Position numbers and translations under genes: made by a program
The notes under the pieces: generated by a model
Seen by the model: only the letters and a program-made list of their open reading frames with translations
Told to the model about the DNA's origin: nothing
Database searches by the model: none
In this document: piece after piece, positions 18,131-25,706 of the stretch
Layout: every line of letters starts with the position of its first letter
How positions within the stretch are numbered: the first letter of the stretch is position 1
Assembly: GCF_001591165.1 (NCBI RefSeq)
Contig: NZ_BCUG01000007.1
Coordinates: 1-64,000, forward strand
Direction of reading: 5' to 3'
DNA length: 64,000 bases
Origin: Thauera butanivorans NBRC 103042
GTDB taxonomy: Bacteria; Pseudomonadota; Gammaproteobacteria; Burkholderiales; Rhodocyclaceae

Positions 18131-19126
18131 ATGTGGACCGAGCGTTTCCTGTTGGCGGCCGGCGCGGGTGTGCTGGCCGCCTGCGCCCCGGATATACCGC
18201 CGGCCATGTCGGCGCCGCTGGCGGCCGAAAGCCGGGTGCAGCCGGTCAGCATCGACGTCTGCGGCGAAACGGTGCGCTACGACAGCGTGCCGCAGCGGGC
18301 GGTCACGCACGACGTCAACATCACCGAGATGTTCCTGTACCTCGGCCTGGGCGACAGGCTGGTCGGCTACAGCGGCATCCGCGGCAACAAGAACATCGCG
18401 CCGCAATACCGCGAGCAACTGGCCGGCGTGCCCGAGCTGTCCCGCCAGGGCATGAACATCGAAGCGATCGCCGGCGCCGGTGCCGATTTCGTCTTCGCCG
18501 GCTGGAGCTACGGCTTCCGCGAAGGCGAAGTGACGCCCGCGGCCTTGCGCGAGTTCGGCATCCAGTCCTACATCCTGACCGAGTCCTGCGTGCGCAAGGT
18601 GGCGCGCACCCGGGTATCGCTGGAAGATACTTTCAACGACATGCTCAACCTGGGGCGGATCTTCCGCATCGAACCGCATGCCCAGGCGCTGGTCGAGCAG
18701 CAGCGCGCCGAGCTGCAGGCCGTCACCGATGCCCTGAAAGGCATCGAATCGCGCCCGAAGGTGTTCGTCTATGACGGCGGCACCGACAACTTCACCACCT
18801 CGGGCCGCTTCGGCATCCCGAACGCGATGATCGAAGCGGCCGGCGGGCGCAACATCTTCGACGACATCCCGAGCAACTGGCCGCGCGGCAACTGGGAAGA
18901 CGTCGTCGAGCGCAACCCCGAGTGGATCGTCATCATCGACTACGACCACCCCGGCCCGCAGGGCAAGATCGACTTCCTGCGCTCCAAGCCCGAACTGTCC
19001 GAAGTGGAAGCGATCCGGCGCGGAAGCTTCGTGGTGCTGACCTATGCCGAAGCCACGCCCGGACCGGGCAACGTGGCACGTGTGCGCACGCTGGCGCAGG
19101 CTTTCCACCCCGGGCGCGTGCAGTGA
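18131..19126 (+). CDS. Lipoprotein binding protein of ABC importer (RS3 operon)
   Basis: A 331-residue class III binding protein. The start at 18131 (GAGGG site upstream) gives a lipoprotein signal, MWTERFLLAAGAGVLAAC, with lipobox LAAC and Cys18 as the lipidated residue. An earlier ATG at 18104 overlaps the receptor stop and is an alternative. A CysGly motif (IDVCGETVRYDSVPQRA) precedes NITEMFLYLGLGDRLVGYSG, and the second lobe has KVFVYDGGTDNFTTSGRFGIPNAMIEAAGGRNIFDD. Membrane anchoring and the CysGly feature, shared with the RS2 protein, separate it from classical BtuF. It lies between the siderophore-type receptor and the permease. Confidence 0.86.
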   Translation: MWTERFLLAAGAGVLAACAPDIPPAMSAPLAAESRVQPVSIDVCGETVRYDSVPQRAVTHDVNITEMFLYLGLGDRLVGYSGIRGNKNIAPQYREQLAGVPELSRQGMNIEAIAGAGADFVFAGWSYGFREGEVTPAALREFGIQSYILTESCVRKVARTRVSLEDTFNDMLNLGRIFRIEPHAQALVEQQRAELQAVTDALKGIESRPKVFVYDGGTDNFTTSGRFGIPNAMIEAAGGRNIFDDIPSNWPRGNWEDVVERNPEWIVIIDYDHPGPQGKIDFLRSKPELSEVEAIRRGSFVVLTYAEATPGPGNVARVRTLAQAFHPGRVQ

Positions 19127-20253
19127 TGCAGGCAAGTGGAGCGGAGGTTCGCGCAGGCAGGTCCGCAGCGCCGGGCAGCCGGGCGCCTGTGCCCGCATCG
19201 GTCCGCCGCCGCATGCCGGTGCTGCTGGCGGCGCTGGCGGGCCTGCTGCTGCTGTCGATCACCTTCGGCATCACGCTGGGGCCGGTGGATATTGCGCCGG
19301 GCAGCGTCTGGCGCATCGCCGGCCACGAGCTCGTGCTGCGCCTGGGATTGCCCTCCGCGGCAGGCGAATGGACGCACGCCCAGCACCAGATCGTGTGGCT
19401 GATACGCATGCCGCGCGTGCTGCTGGCGGCGCTGGTGGGCGCCGGGCTGGCGGTGGTCGGCGTGACCATGCAGGCGATGGTGCGCAACCCGCTGGCCGAC
19501 CCCTATCTGCTCGGCGTGTCGTCCGGCGCCTCGGTCGGCGCGGTGCTGGTGCTGGCCTATGGTGTGCTGGGCTTTGCCGGTGTCTACGCCTTGCCGCTGG
19601 GCGCGTTCGCGGGCGCGCTGCTGGCCTGCGTCGCGGTGTATTGGCTGGCGCACAGCAGCGGCAGGCTGCTGGCGCCGCGGCTGATCCTGGGCGGCGTGGC
19701 GATCGGCTACTGCCTCAGCGGCGTCACCAGCCTCGTCACGCTGACCGCCGGGCAGCGGGAGCTGGCCAATGCGGTACTGTCGTGGACGCTGGGCAGCCTG
19801 GCGGGCACCCGCTGGGACGAACTCGGCCTGCCGGCGCTGGTGCTGGTCGCGGGCATCGCCTGGCTGCTGCTGCAGGCGCGCGGGTTGAATGCCCTGCTCG
19901 CCGGCGACGAAACCGCCAGCACCCTGGGCGTGGATACGACGCGGATGCGGCGCGGCCTGTTCGTGCTGGTGTCGCTGCTGACCGGCGTGATGGTGGCCGT
20001 CAGCGGCGCCATCGGCTTCATCGGCCTGATGGTGCCGCACGTCACCCGCATGCTGGTGGGCACCGAGCACCGCCGCGTGCTGCCGGTGGCGGCGCTGGTC
20101 GGCGCCATCTTCCTGGTGTGGGTGGATGCGGGCGCGCGCATCGCCTTCGCACCCACCGAACTGCCGGTGGGCATCATCACCTCGCTGATCGGCGGGCCTT
20201 TCTTCGTCTGGATGCTGTATCGGCGCGGCATGTCGCCCGGAGTGGGGCGATGA
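19126..20253 (+). CDS. FecCD-family ABC permease (RS3 operon)
   Basis: A 375-residue permease. The ATG at 19126 overlaps the previous stop (TGATG). An Arg/Ala-rich cytoplasmic leader of about 30 residues precedes about ten helices. Family motifs are RMPRVLLAALVGAGLAVVGVTMQAMVRNPLADPYLLGVSSGA, AGDETASTLGVDTTRMRR, GAIGFIGLMVPHVTRMLVG and the terminal ELPVGIITSLIGGPFFVWML. It pairs with the ATPase that starts 4 bases before its stop. The extended N-terminus is unlike its paralogues here and might be trimmed to MPVLLAALAG (19213) if a later start is used. Confidence 0.87.
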   Translation: MQASGAEVRAGRSAAPGSRAPVPASVRRRMPVLLAALAGLLLLSITFGITLGPVDIAPGSVWRIAGHELVLRLGLPSAAGEWTHAQHQIVWLIRMPRVLLAALVGAGLAVVGVTMQAMVRNPLADPYLLGVSSGASVGAVLVLAYGVLGFAGVYALPLGAFAGALLACVAVYWLAHSSGRLLAPRLILGGVAIGYCLSGVTSLVTLTAGQRELANAVLSWTLGSLAGTRWDELGLPALVLVAGIAWLLLQARGLNALLAGDETASTLGVDTTRMRRGLFVLVSLLTGVMVAVSGAIGFIGLMVPHVTRMLVGTEHRRVLPVAALVGAIFLVWVDAGARIAFAPTELPVGIITSLIGGPFFVWMLYRRGMSPGVGR

Positions 20254-21056
20254 AGCTGCAGGCCCGCGATCTGCGCTGGCGTCCACCCCATTCCGGCACG
20301 GCGCGGACGATCGTCGAGGACGTGTCGCTGCATGTCGGCGAAGGCGAACTGGTCGGCCTGATCGGCCCCAACGGCAGCGGCAAATCCACCGTGCTGCGAA
20401 TGATCTACCGCATCCTGCGGCCGACGGCGGGCGCAGTGGCGGTCGATGGCCGTGACGTGTGGGAAATCTCCGCGCGCGAGAACGCCCGCCTGATGGCGGT
20501 GCTGGCGCAGGAGCAGGGCGGCGGTGTCGACGCCGGCGGCGGCTTCGGCGGCTTCAGCGTGCGCGAAATGGTGTCGATGGGGCGCACGCCGCACAAATCG
20601 CCCTTCGCCCGCGACGACCGGCACGATGCCGGCATCGTGCAGTCCGCGATGCAGCGCACCGGCGTGCTGCCAATGGCCGAGCGCAGCTTCGCCACCCTGT
20701 CCGGCGGCGAGAAGCAGCGCGTGCTGATGGCCCGCGCGCTCGCCCAGCAGGCCGGTCTGCTGGTGCTGGATGAGCCGACCAACCACCTGGATGTGCGCTA
20801 CCAGTTCGAGATCATGAACCTGATCCGCAGCCTGGGCGTCACCGCCATCGCCGCCTTGCACGAGCTGCACATCGCCGCGCACTACTGCGACCGGCTCTAC
20901 CTGCTGGAGAACGGCCACCTCGCCGCGAGCGGCACTCCCGCCGAGGTGCTGACGGAAGCAACCATCGCCAGCGTTTACGGCGTCCGCGCCGCCATCCGCC
21001 TGCACCCGCGAACCGGCAGGCCCCATATCGAATTCATGCCCGATGATCCCGTCTGA
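20250..21056 (+). CDS. ABC transporter ATP-binding protein (RS3 operon)
   Basis: A 268-residue FecE-type ATPase with Walker A GPNGSGKST (about residue 41-49), signature LSGGEKQRVLMARALAQQ, Walker B LLVLDEPTNHLDV and switch His in IAALHELHIAAHYCD. The Q-loop segment carries an unusual Gly-rich insertion, EQGGGVDAGGGFGGFSVREMV. Start overlaps the permease stop (ATGA), and its 3' end overlaps the CbiX-like gene by 14 bases, so transport and the CbiX-like protein are tied in one transcript. Confidence 0.88.
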   Translation: MKLQARDLRWRPPHSGTARTIVEDVSLHVGEGELVGLIGPNGSGKSTVLRMIYRILRPTAGAVAVDGRDVWEISARENARLMAVLAQEQGGGVDAGGGFGGFSVREMVSMGRTPHKSPFARDDRHDAGIVQSAMQRTGVLPMAERSFATLSGGEKQRVLMARALAQQAGLLVLDEPTNHLDVRYQFEIMNLIRSLGVTAIAALHELHIAAHYCDRLYLLENGHLAASGTPAEVLTEATIASVYGVRAAIRLHPRTGRPHIEFMPDDPV

Positions 21057-21813
21057 ATCCCCGCAAACCCTGCCCGCCGATACCGCGATCATCCTGCTGG
21101 GGCGCGGCGGCCTCGGCCCCGCCGCCAGGGAAGAAATGCAATCCATGGTCGAAGGCGTGCGCACGGCTCTGCCGGGCGCGCAGGTGGAAGGCGCCTTCGT
21201 CGACCGCGAAAGCCCGTCGCTGCCCGAAGCGCTGGACGCCTGCGCCGGCGCGCGCCGGATCGTCGTGCAGCCGGTATTCATCCCCGGCGACAAATCCCTG
21301 CTGCGCTGGTTGCAGAAAGTCGCCCTGCGCTGGCGCGCGCGCCAGTCGTCAGATCGGCCGCTGCCGGAAATCGCCTTCGCCCCCGCGCTGGGCAGCCTGC
21401 CGGAACTATCGACCTTGCTGGCACGCCAGACCTGTGCCGCCGGCCGACTGCCCGACGTCGCGGGCACGGCGGGCGAGGACTGGCAGCGCGACCCCATCGC
21501 CTGGTCCAACATCCCGCCGCACCAGCGCCACGTGCTGTTCTGCCTCGGGCCGCGCTGCGCCGCCCTCGGCGCGGCCACGCTCTGGCAACACCTGGGCGAC
21601 CGCCTGCGCGCCAGCGGCAAGCTGCAGAAAACCGTGATGATGCTGCAGACCAGTTGCCAATACCCCTGCAACCACGGCCCGCTGATGATCGTCCATCCCG
21701 ATGGAACCTGGTACGGCAAGCTGGACGAGGCCGTCATCGACCGCATCGTCGAACAGCATCTGGATCAGGGGACGGTGGATGAAGCGTATTGCGTGTATCG
21801 GCGTGGGGGGTGA
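21043..21813 (+). CDS. CbiX-like domain fused to a thioredoxin-fold [2Fe-2S] ferredoxin domain
   Basis: A 256-residue fusion. Residues about 10-130 resemble the CbiX/SirB chelatase fold (AIILLGRGGLGPAAREEMQSM; RRIVVQPVFIPGDKSLLRWLQKVALRW). Residues about 165-250 form a thioredoxin-like ferredoxin domain with four Cys in two pairs (FCLGPRC and SCQYPC) followed by HGPLMIVHPDGTWYGKL. Classical CbiX/SirB enzymes use a His in a GHGS-like first loop and a second His in a GxH loop; here those positions read GRGG and GDKS, so the usual metal-binding histidines are absent. It may bind rather than insert cobalt, or act as a redox-linked release factor. It is the last gene of the RS3 operon. Confidence 0.82.
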   Translation: MIPSESPQTLPADTAIILLGRGGLGPAAREEMQSMVEGVRTALPGAQVEGAFVDRESPSLPEALDACAGARRIVVQPVFIPGDKSLLRWLQKVALRWRARQSSDRPLPEIAFAPALGSLPELSTLLARQTCAAGRLPDVAGTAGEDWQRDPIAWSNIPPHQRHVLFCLGPRCAALGAATLWQHLGDRLRASGKLQKTVMMLQTSCQYPCNHGPLMIVHPDGTWYGKLDEAVIDRIVEQHLDQGTVDEAYCVYRRGG

Positions 21814-21917
21814 CTCAAAGCTGGTACCTGGCCTGATGGAGCGTCGACGTCGACAGCGCGGTTGTTGATACGGCCAGGCATGTTTATATTTTGTTTAAAC
21901 ATTTGCTGGAGACCGGC

Positions 21918-22253
21918 ATGGCCGACACCGTCCTCGACATCAAATACTGGGGCAACAACCTCGGCGTGCGCCTGCCCGCGGCCGTGGCCCGCGCCGCGCA
22001 CCTGCACGTCGATCAGCAGGTGCGCATCAGCGTGGAAGGTGAGCGGATCATCATCACGCCGCTGCGCGATGCGGCCCTGACGCTGGAACAGCGCCTGGCC
22101 CGCTTCGACCCTGAGCGCCCGATCGCCAGGACGTCATCTGGATCGACTGCAATCCGCAGCGCGGCCATGAAATGCGTGACGTGCATCCTTTCCTCGTGCT
22201 GTCGCCCAAAGTGTTCAATGCGCGTACCTCCCTGGTCATCGGCCTACCCATGA
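21918..22253 (+). pseudogene. mazE: mazE-type antitoxin with foreign, frame-shifted tail
   Basis: Residues about 1-67 are a normal AbrB/MazE antitoxin: LDIKYWGNNLGVRLPAAVARAAHL, QQVRISVEGERIIITPL, LTLEQRLARFDPER. After DPER (about 22118) the frame runs out of register through what is really mazF coding sequence and reads nonsense to 22253. A GGAG site precedes the ATG at 21918. The DNA-binding domain may still be made, but the toxin-binding tail is lost. The best explanation is a deletion of tens of bases that joined mazE to mazF. Confidence 0.75.
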
Positions 22254-22468
22254 CCACCGCGGCCTACGATGCCGACAACCCCTTCGCAGTGGCGGTGGGC
22301 ACGGCCAGCGGCCGGAAGGCCGGGCAAACCAGCTACGTGCTCTGCCACCAGCCCAAATCCTTCGACTGGCGCCTGCGCGGCGGTGCGCCCCACCCGATGA
22401 AGCGGATCGACGATGCCCGCTTTGCCGAAGTGCTGGCACTGCTCAATCAGATCGTGCAACTGGCCTGA
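22118..22468 (+). pseudogene. mazF: mazF/pemK toxin lacking its start codon
   Basis: The frame reads PDRQDVIWIDCNPQRGHEMRD, then HPFLVLSPKVFNARTSLVIGLPMTTA and FDWRLRGGAPHPMKRIDDARFAEVLALLNQIVQL, a clear MazF/PemK fold. Upstream in this frame a TGA (22112-22114) occurs with no ATG, GTG or TTG before the conserved DVIWIDCNPQRGHE strand, which holds RNA-binding and catalytic residues. An ATG at 22172 could only make a protein without that strand. The gene is therefore judged inactive. Confidence 0.75.
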
Positions 22469-22595
22469 GCGGCGAAGAAACCCCGGTTCGGGTCCCGTGT
22501 GAAGATTCGCGAGTTGGCGTAGGCTGTCTCGCTCGCACAGGTGCTGTGGACAGGCTATGTTCAGGTAGCGAGCTGCGGCTTGCCGGGAGAGTGTG

Positions 22596-23579
22596 ATGCA
22601 AGGGATCTTCGTCAGCTACAGGCGTCAGGACAGCCAGAGCGCCGCTGGTCGGCTCAGTGACCACCTTCGCGACCATCTGGAGCAGGTGCCGATCTTTCGT
22701 GATGTCGAGACGATCGAGCCGGGAGCCGATTTCGTCGATGCCATCGAGCATGCGCTGCAAGCCTGTGCGGTTCTGCTGGCAGTGATCGGTCCGCAATGGC
22801 TTTCCGTCGTCGGCGAAACCGGCGGCCGCCGGCTCGACGACCCGGCCGACTACACCCGGATCGAGATCGCCACCGCCTTGAAGCGTCCCGGCGTGCGGGT
22901 GATTCCGGTGCTGGTCGACGGTGCCGGGATGCCCTCGGCGGAAGCGCTGCCCGGCGACCTCGCCGAGCTGGCGCGGCGCAACGCGGTCGAACTGTCCGAC
23001 AAGCGCTGGGAATACGACGTCGGCCAACTGGTCGCCACCCTGCGGCGCATTCTCGCGATACCCGAACCACGGCCGGTGCCACCGCCGCCGCCCGAGCCTG
23101 GCGGCAGTTACTCGAAGCGCTGGTGGATCGCTGCGGGGCTCGGTGTCCTGCTGGTCGGCGGATACCTCGCCGATCAGCAGGACGAGGTCTGGATGCCGGA
23201 GCCATCGGCCGTCGATTCGCCGGCGATGCGGGACATGCCGCAGATCGATTACGCCGCCGCGCCCACGCCTGCCGCGGCGCTGCCGGCGCCCGCCGGAACG
23301 ATGCGGCCCCTTACCGGACTGTGGCACGACACCGGGGGCGGCCAGATCGAAATCGTCCAGCAGGGCCAGCAACTCGTCTTCCAGGGCATGGGGGAGGACG
23401 GCTACGTTGCCGGCCGTGCGCTGCTGAACGGCAATCGCGGCGAGGGTACGCACACCTTGAACGGCTATCTGCTGCATTCGAGCTTTGTCGTTTCCAGCGA
23501 TGGTTCGCGGATCGACGTCGTCATCCTCGATCCCGGCACCGGCCAGCGCCATGCCATCGTCCTGCTGCGGGCAGACTGA
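22596..23579 (+). CDS. TIR-domain protein with membrane anchor and C-terminal unknown domain
   Basis: A 327-residue protein (GTG 22593 is an alternative start one codon earlier). Residues 1-150 are a TIR domain: IFVSYRRQDSQSAAGRLSDHL, VPIFRDVETIEPGADFVDAI, AVLLAVIGPQWL and DDPADYTRIEIATALKRPGVRVIPVLVDG. The Glu in TRIEIATAL sits where the catalytic Glu of NAD-cleaving TIR domains occurs. A Pro-rich linker (RPVPPPPPEPGG) leads to one membrane helix (about 175-190, IAAGLGVLLVGGYLA) and then a domain of about 90 residues beginning RPLTGLWHDTGGGQIEIVQQG. It neighbours a broken toxin-antitoxin pair. A defence or stress role is possible; no partner effector gene is adjacent. Confidence 0.82.
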   Translation: MQGIFVSYRRQDSQSAAGRLSDHLRDHLEQVPIFRDVETIEPGADFVDAIEHALQACAVLLAVIGPQWLSVVGETGGRRLDDPADYTRIEIATALKRPGVRVIPVLVDGAGMPSAEALPGDLAELARRNAVELSDKRWEYDVGQLVATLRRILAIPEPRPVPPPPPEPGGSYSKRWWIAAGLGVLLVGGYLADQQDEVWMPEPSAVDSPAMRDMPQIDYAAAPTPAAALPAPAGTMRPLTGLWHDTGGGQIEIVQQGQQLVFQGMGEDGYVAGRALLNGNRGEGTHTLNGYLLHSSFVVSSDGSRIDVVILDPGTGQRHAIVLLRAD

Positions 23580-23787
23580 GCGGCGGGATTGCAGCGAAGC
23601 GGGCGTCGCCTGGCAGCCGCAGGGATACCGGCTGTGCAACTTTGTCGAGATGTCGAGGGCGTCTATCCGGTTTTCGGCAAGCCGCGGCAGTCGTTGATGA
23701 GGGGCACATTTTCTTCTCCTGCTACACACACTCGCCCATGACTTGTGGTGATTCGATAGCGTATCGACCTGAAAGAGAGGAATTGAG

Positions 23788-24204
23788 ATGCTGAAAATAA
23801 AGCATATAGACCACCTCGTGCTGAGGGTGGCCGATGTTCGGCCGATGCTCGATTTCTATGTCGATGTGATCGGCTGCTCGTTGGAAAGGGTTCAGGAAGA
23901 GCTTGGCCTGTATCAGCTCAGGGCGGGTGCTTCGCTGATAGACCTGATTCCGGTGGATGGCCGCCTGGGAAGCATGGGCGGGGCTGCGCCGGGGAAGGCG
24001 GGCAGGAATCTGGATCATTTCTGCCTTCGCATCGATCCCTTCGATGCAGAGGAGATCATCCGCCACTTGGAGAGCAAGGGGGTCGAGCCCGGCGCTGTCG
24101 AATCCCGCTATGGAGCGGAAGGCGACGGGCCGTCGATCTATGTGGCTGATCCGGAGGGAAATGTCGTGGAGTTGAAAGGGGCGCCGTGGGCGTCCGGCGG
24201 CTGA
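23788..24204 (+). CDS. VOC (glyoxalase/dioxygenase-fold) family protein
   Basis: A 138-residue single-module VOC protein with an AGAGAGGAATTGAG ribosome-binding region. It opens with KIKHIDHLVLRVADVRPMLDFYVDVIGC and ends with GPSIYVADPEGNVVELKG. His8, His77-area (NLDHFCLRI) and Glu near the end (VVELKG) are the positions that bind metal in this superfamily. The substrate is unknown; many such proteins are lyases or resistance proteins. It stands alone between the TIR gene and the convergent cbiM gene and is followed by a strong hairpin. Confidence 0.85.
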   Translation: MLKIKHIDHLVLRVADVRPMLDFYVDVIGCSLERVQEELGLYQLRAGASLIDLIPVDGRLGSMGGAAPGKAGRNLDHFCLRIDPFDAEEIIRHLESKGVEPGAVESRYGAEGDGPSIYVADPEGNVVELKGAPWASGG

Positions 24205-24251
24205 TGCCATTCGCTGCCGCAGTGCGAACATCCTGCGGGCTGGCCACCCTG

Positions 24252-24283
24252 AAACGGCGGGCGTTTGGTGCGCCCGCCGTTTT
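24252..24283. terminator. Bidirectional terminator between VOC gene and RS4 operon end
   Basis: AAACGGCGGGCG pairs perfectly with CGCCCGCCGTTT (12-base stem) across a 7-base loop, with T-runs reachable on both strands. It lies 48 bases after the VOC stop and just beyond the cbiM stop, so it can end transcription from both sides. Confidence 0.85.
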
Positions 24284-24292
24284 GCTGTTCGT

Positions 24293-24976
24293 TTATCCCT
24301 GCGCCCCGGTATACAGGCGCTTCTCCACGAACATCGTATTGCGCAGACCGTTGAGGAATTTCGCCGCGGCCAGTACCGCGAGGTCGATCAGCGGTTCGAC
24401 GATGACCACGGTCATGTAGGCGGCGCCGAAGGAGACGACCTGCGACAGGTTGTCGGCACCGATGCCCTGGCCGTAGAAGGCCCAGAAGGCGACCCAGGCG
24501 ACGATGCCGCCCTGGTAGGCGAGCGAGAGCTTCAGCGCCTGGCTGTAGCGGATGTCCACATATGGCGTGTCGGCGGGGATGATCTTCCTGGCCAATACGG
24601 CGGTGGCGAACAGCGGCACCAGCAGCGTGGTGAGGTTAATGCCGTATTGCGGCAGGTCGAAGGGCGCGAACAGCATGCCCTGCGCCAGCAGGCCGCCGGC
24701 CAGCCCGATCGCCGCCGGGGCGAGGCCGAAGATCAGCAGCAGCGTGGTGCCGAGGATCAGGTGGACTTCCGAGACGCCGACCGGGTGGTGGGGGAAGACT
24801 TCGAAGAAGCAGAACACCAGCAGGCTGGCCAGTGCGGCGCGCAGCAGCAGCGAGGCGGCGCCGTCGCGCCTGATGGTGTCGAGCGAGGTCTTTGCGGTGC
24901 AGGCGAGCGCCGCGGCGGCGGTGCCGTAGCTCAGGAGCATCTTGGCGCCTTCGACGATTCCGGGTTCGATGTGCAT
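24293..24976 (-). CDS. cbiM: CbiM-like cobalt-uptake membrane component, solitary
   Basis: A 227-residue protein with about six or seven helices, starting MHIEPG as CbiM/NikM S-components do (His2 helps bind the metal ion). A second His cluster appears in FFEVFPHHPVGVSEVHLILG. Start 24976 has an AAGGAG site (AAGGAGAAAACC). It is the last gene of the RS4 operon, 70 bases after chlD. No CbiN, CbiQ or CbiO gene is near, so it either works alone, as some solitary CbiM proteins are known to do at low activity, or borrows an energy module from elsewhere. Its place behind cobN and chlID suggests it brings in Co2+ for the chelatase. Confidence 0.8.
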   Translation of the reverse strand: MHIEPGIVEGAKMLLSYGTAAAALACTAKTSLDTIRRDGAASLLLRAALASLLVFCFFEVFPHHPVGVSEVHLILGTTLLLIFGLAPAAIGLAGGLLAQGMLFAPFDLPQYGINLTTLLVPLFATAVLARKIIPADTPYVDIRYSQALKLSLAYQGGIVAWVAFWAFYGQGIGADNLSQVVSFGAAYMTVVIVEPLIDLAVLAAAKFLNGLRNTMFVEKRLYTGAQG

Positions 24977-25046
24977 GGTTTTCTCCTTGGAAAGGATGGG
25001 GGTGGGCGCTGCGGGTTACAGGTGAGGGGCGGGGGCTCCATCGGCT

Positions 25047-25706
25047 TCAGGCAAGATCGGCGGCGCGAATCACTTCCGCGCCCCAGGCTGAGCCGATGCG
25101 CGCGGCGCGGCCGAGCGCAACCGCCGCATCGTCGAAATCGATCACGGTGCAGATGTCCGCATCGCGCGGGCGCGGGGGGATGTCGTCGAAGCGGGCGTCG
25201 GTCAGCAGCCATAGCGCGACGTGCTGTTCGGGCGCGGCTCGCCGCCGCTTGCGCAGCAAGGCGTCGGCAAGCGCCACGGCCGAGCGTGCCGGCGTGGCGC
25301 CGCCGCCGGGAATGGCGGCGATCCAGGCTTCGTTGAAGGCGACGGCCTTGCGCGGCGGCTGCAGCACGCGCGCCTGCTGGCAGGAGAAGCCGATCACCGC
25401 GAGTTCTTCGCGGCGGCGGTAGAAGCCGGCGGTCCAGCGCAGCAGCAGGCCCTTGGCCAGCGACAGCCGCCGGCCCTGCAGCATCGACGCCGAGCAGTCG
25501 AGCAGGATGCAGTGCAGCACGCCGCCGCCGGTTGGCGGCGCCCGCCAACGCAGGTGGGCGGGGGCGAGCGCGGCGTCGGCCTTGGCCGCCAGCGTGCGCG
25601 GCCAGTCGAGGCGCGTGCCGGTGGCCGGGCCGGGGCGGCCTTTCTTCGCGGGGCTGGGTGCGCGTCCGGCGGCGGCCCTGCCGGGCGTGGCCGCCGGACG
25701 CGTCAG
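25047..25706 (-). CDS. VWA-domain chelatase subunit (ChlD/CobT-like), probable CTG start
   Basis: About 219 residues forming one von Willebrand A domain: [12 protein letters not shown] (the DxSxS metal site), [46 protein letters not shown], and [12 protein letters not shown]. It matches the C-terminal part of magnesium/cobalt chelatase D subunits, without the N-terminal AAA domain. In this frame no ATG, GTG or TTG lies between the chlI end and the domain; the only candidate is CTG at 25706, which overlaps the chlI stop as CTGA in the place where ATGA would be expected. It probably assembles with ChlI and CobN to insert cobalt. The basic Ala/Pro-rich leader (about 1-40) is poorly conserved in look. 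Confidence 0.8.
   Translation of the reverse strand: MTRPAATPGRAAAGRAPSPAKKGRPGPATGTRLDWPRTLAAKADAALAPAHLRWRAPPTGGGVLHCILLDCSASMLQGRRLSLAKGLLLRWTAGFYRRREELAVIGFSCQQARVLQPPRKAVAFNEAWIAAIPGGGATPARSAVALADALLRKRRRAAPEQHVALWLLTDARFDDIPPRPRDADICTVIDFDDAAVALGRAARIGSAWGAEVIRAADLA

Noticed and set aside
16110-18131. 673-aa minus-strand frame opposite the RS3 receptor
   Set aside because: Shadow of a well-supported receptor gene; no motif.
22172-22468. MazF started at the ATG at 22172
   Set aside because: It would lack the first conserved strand (DVIWIDCNPQRGHE), so a functional toxin is unlikely.
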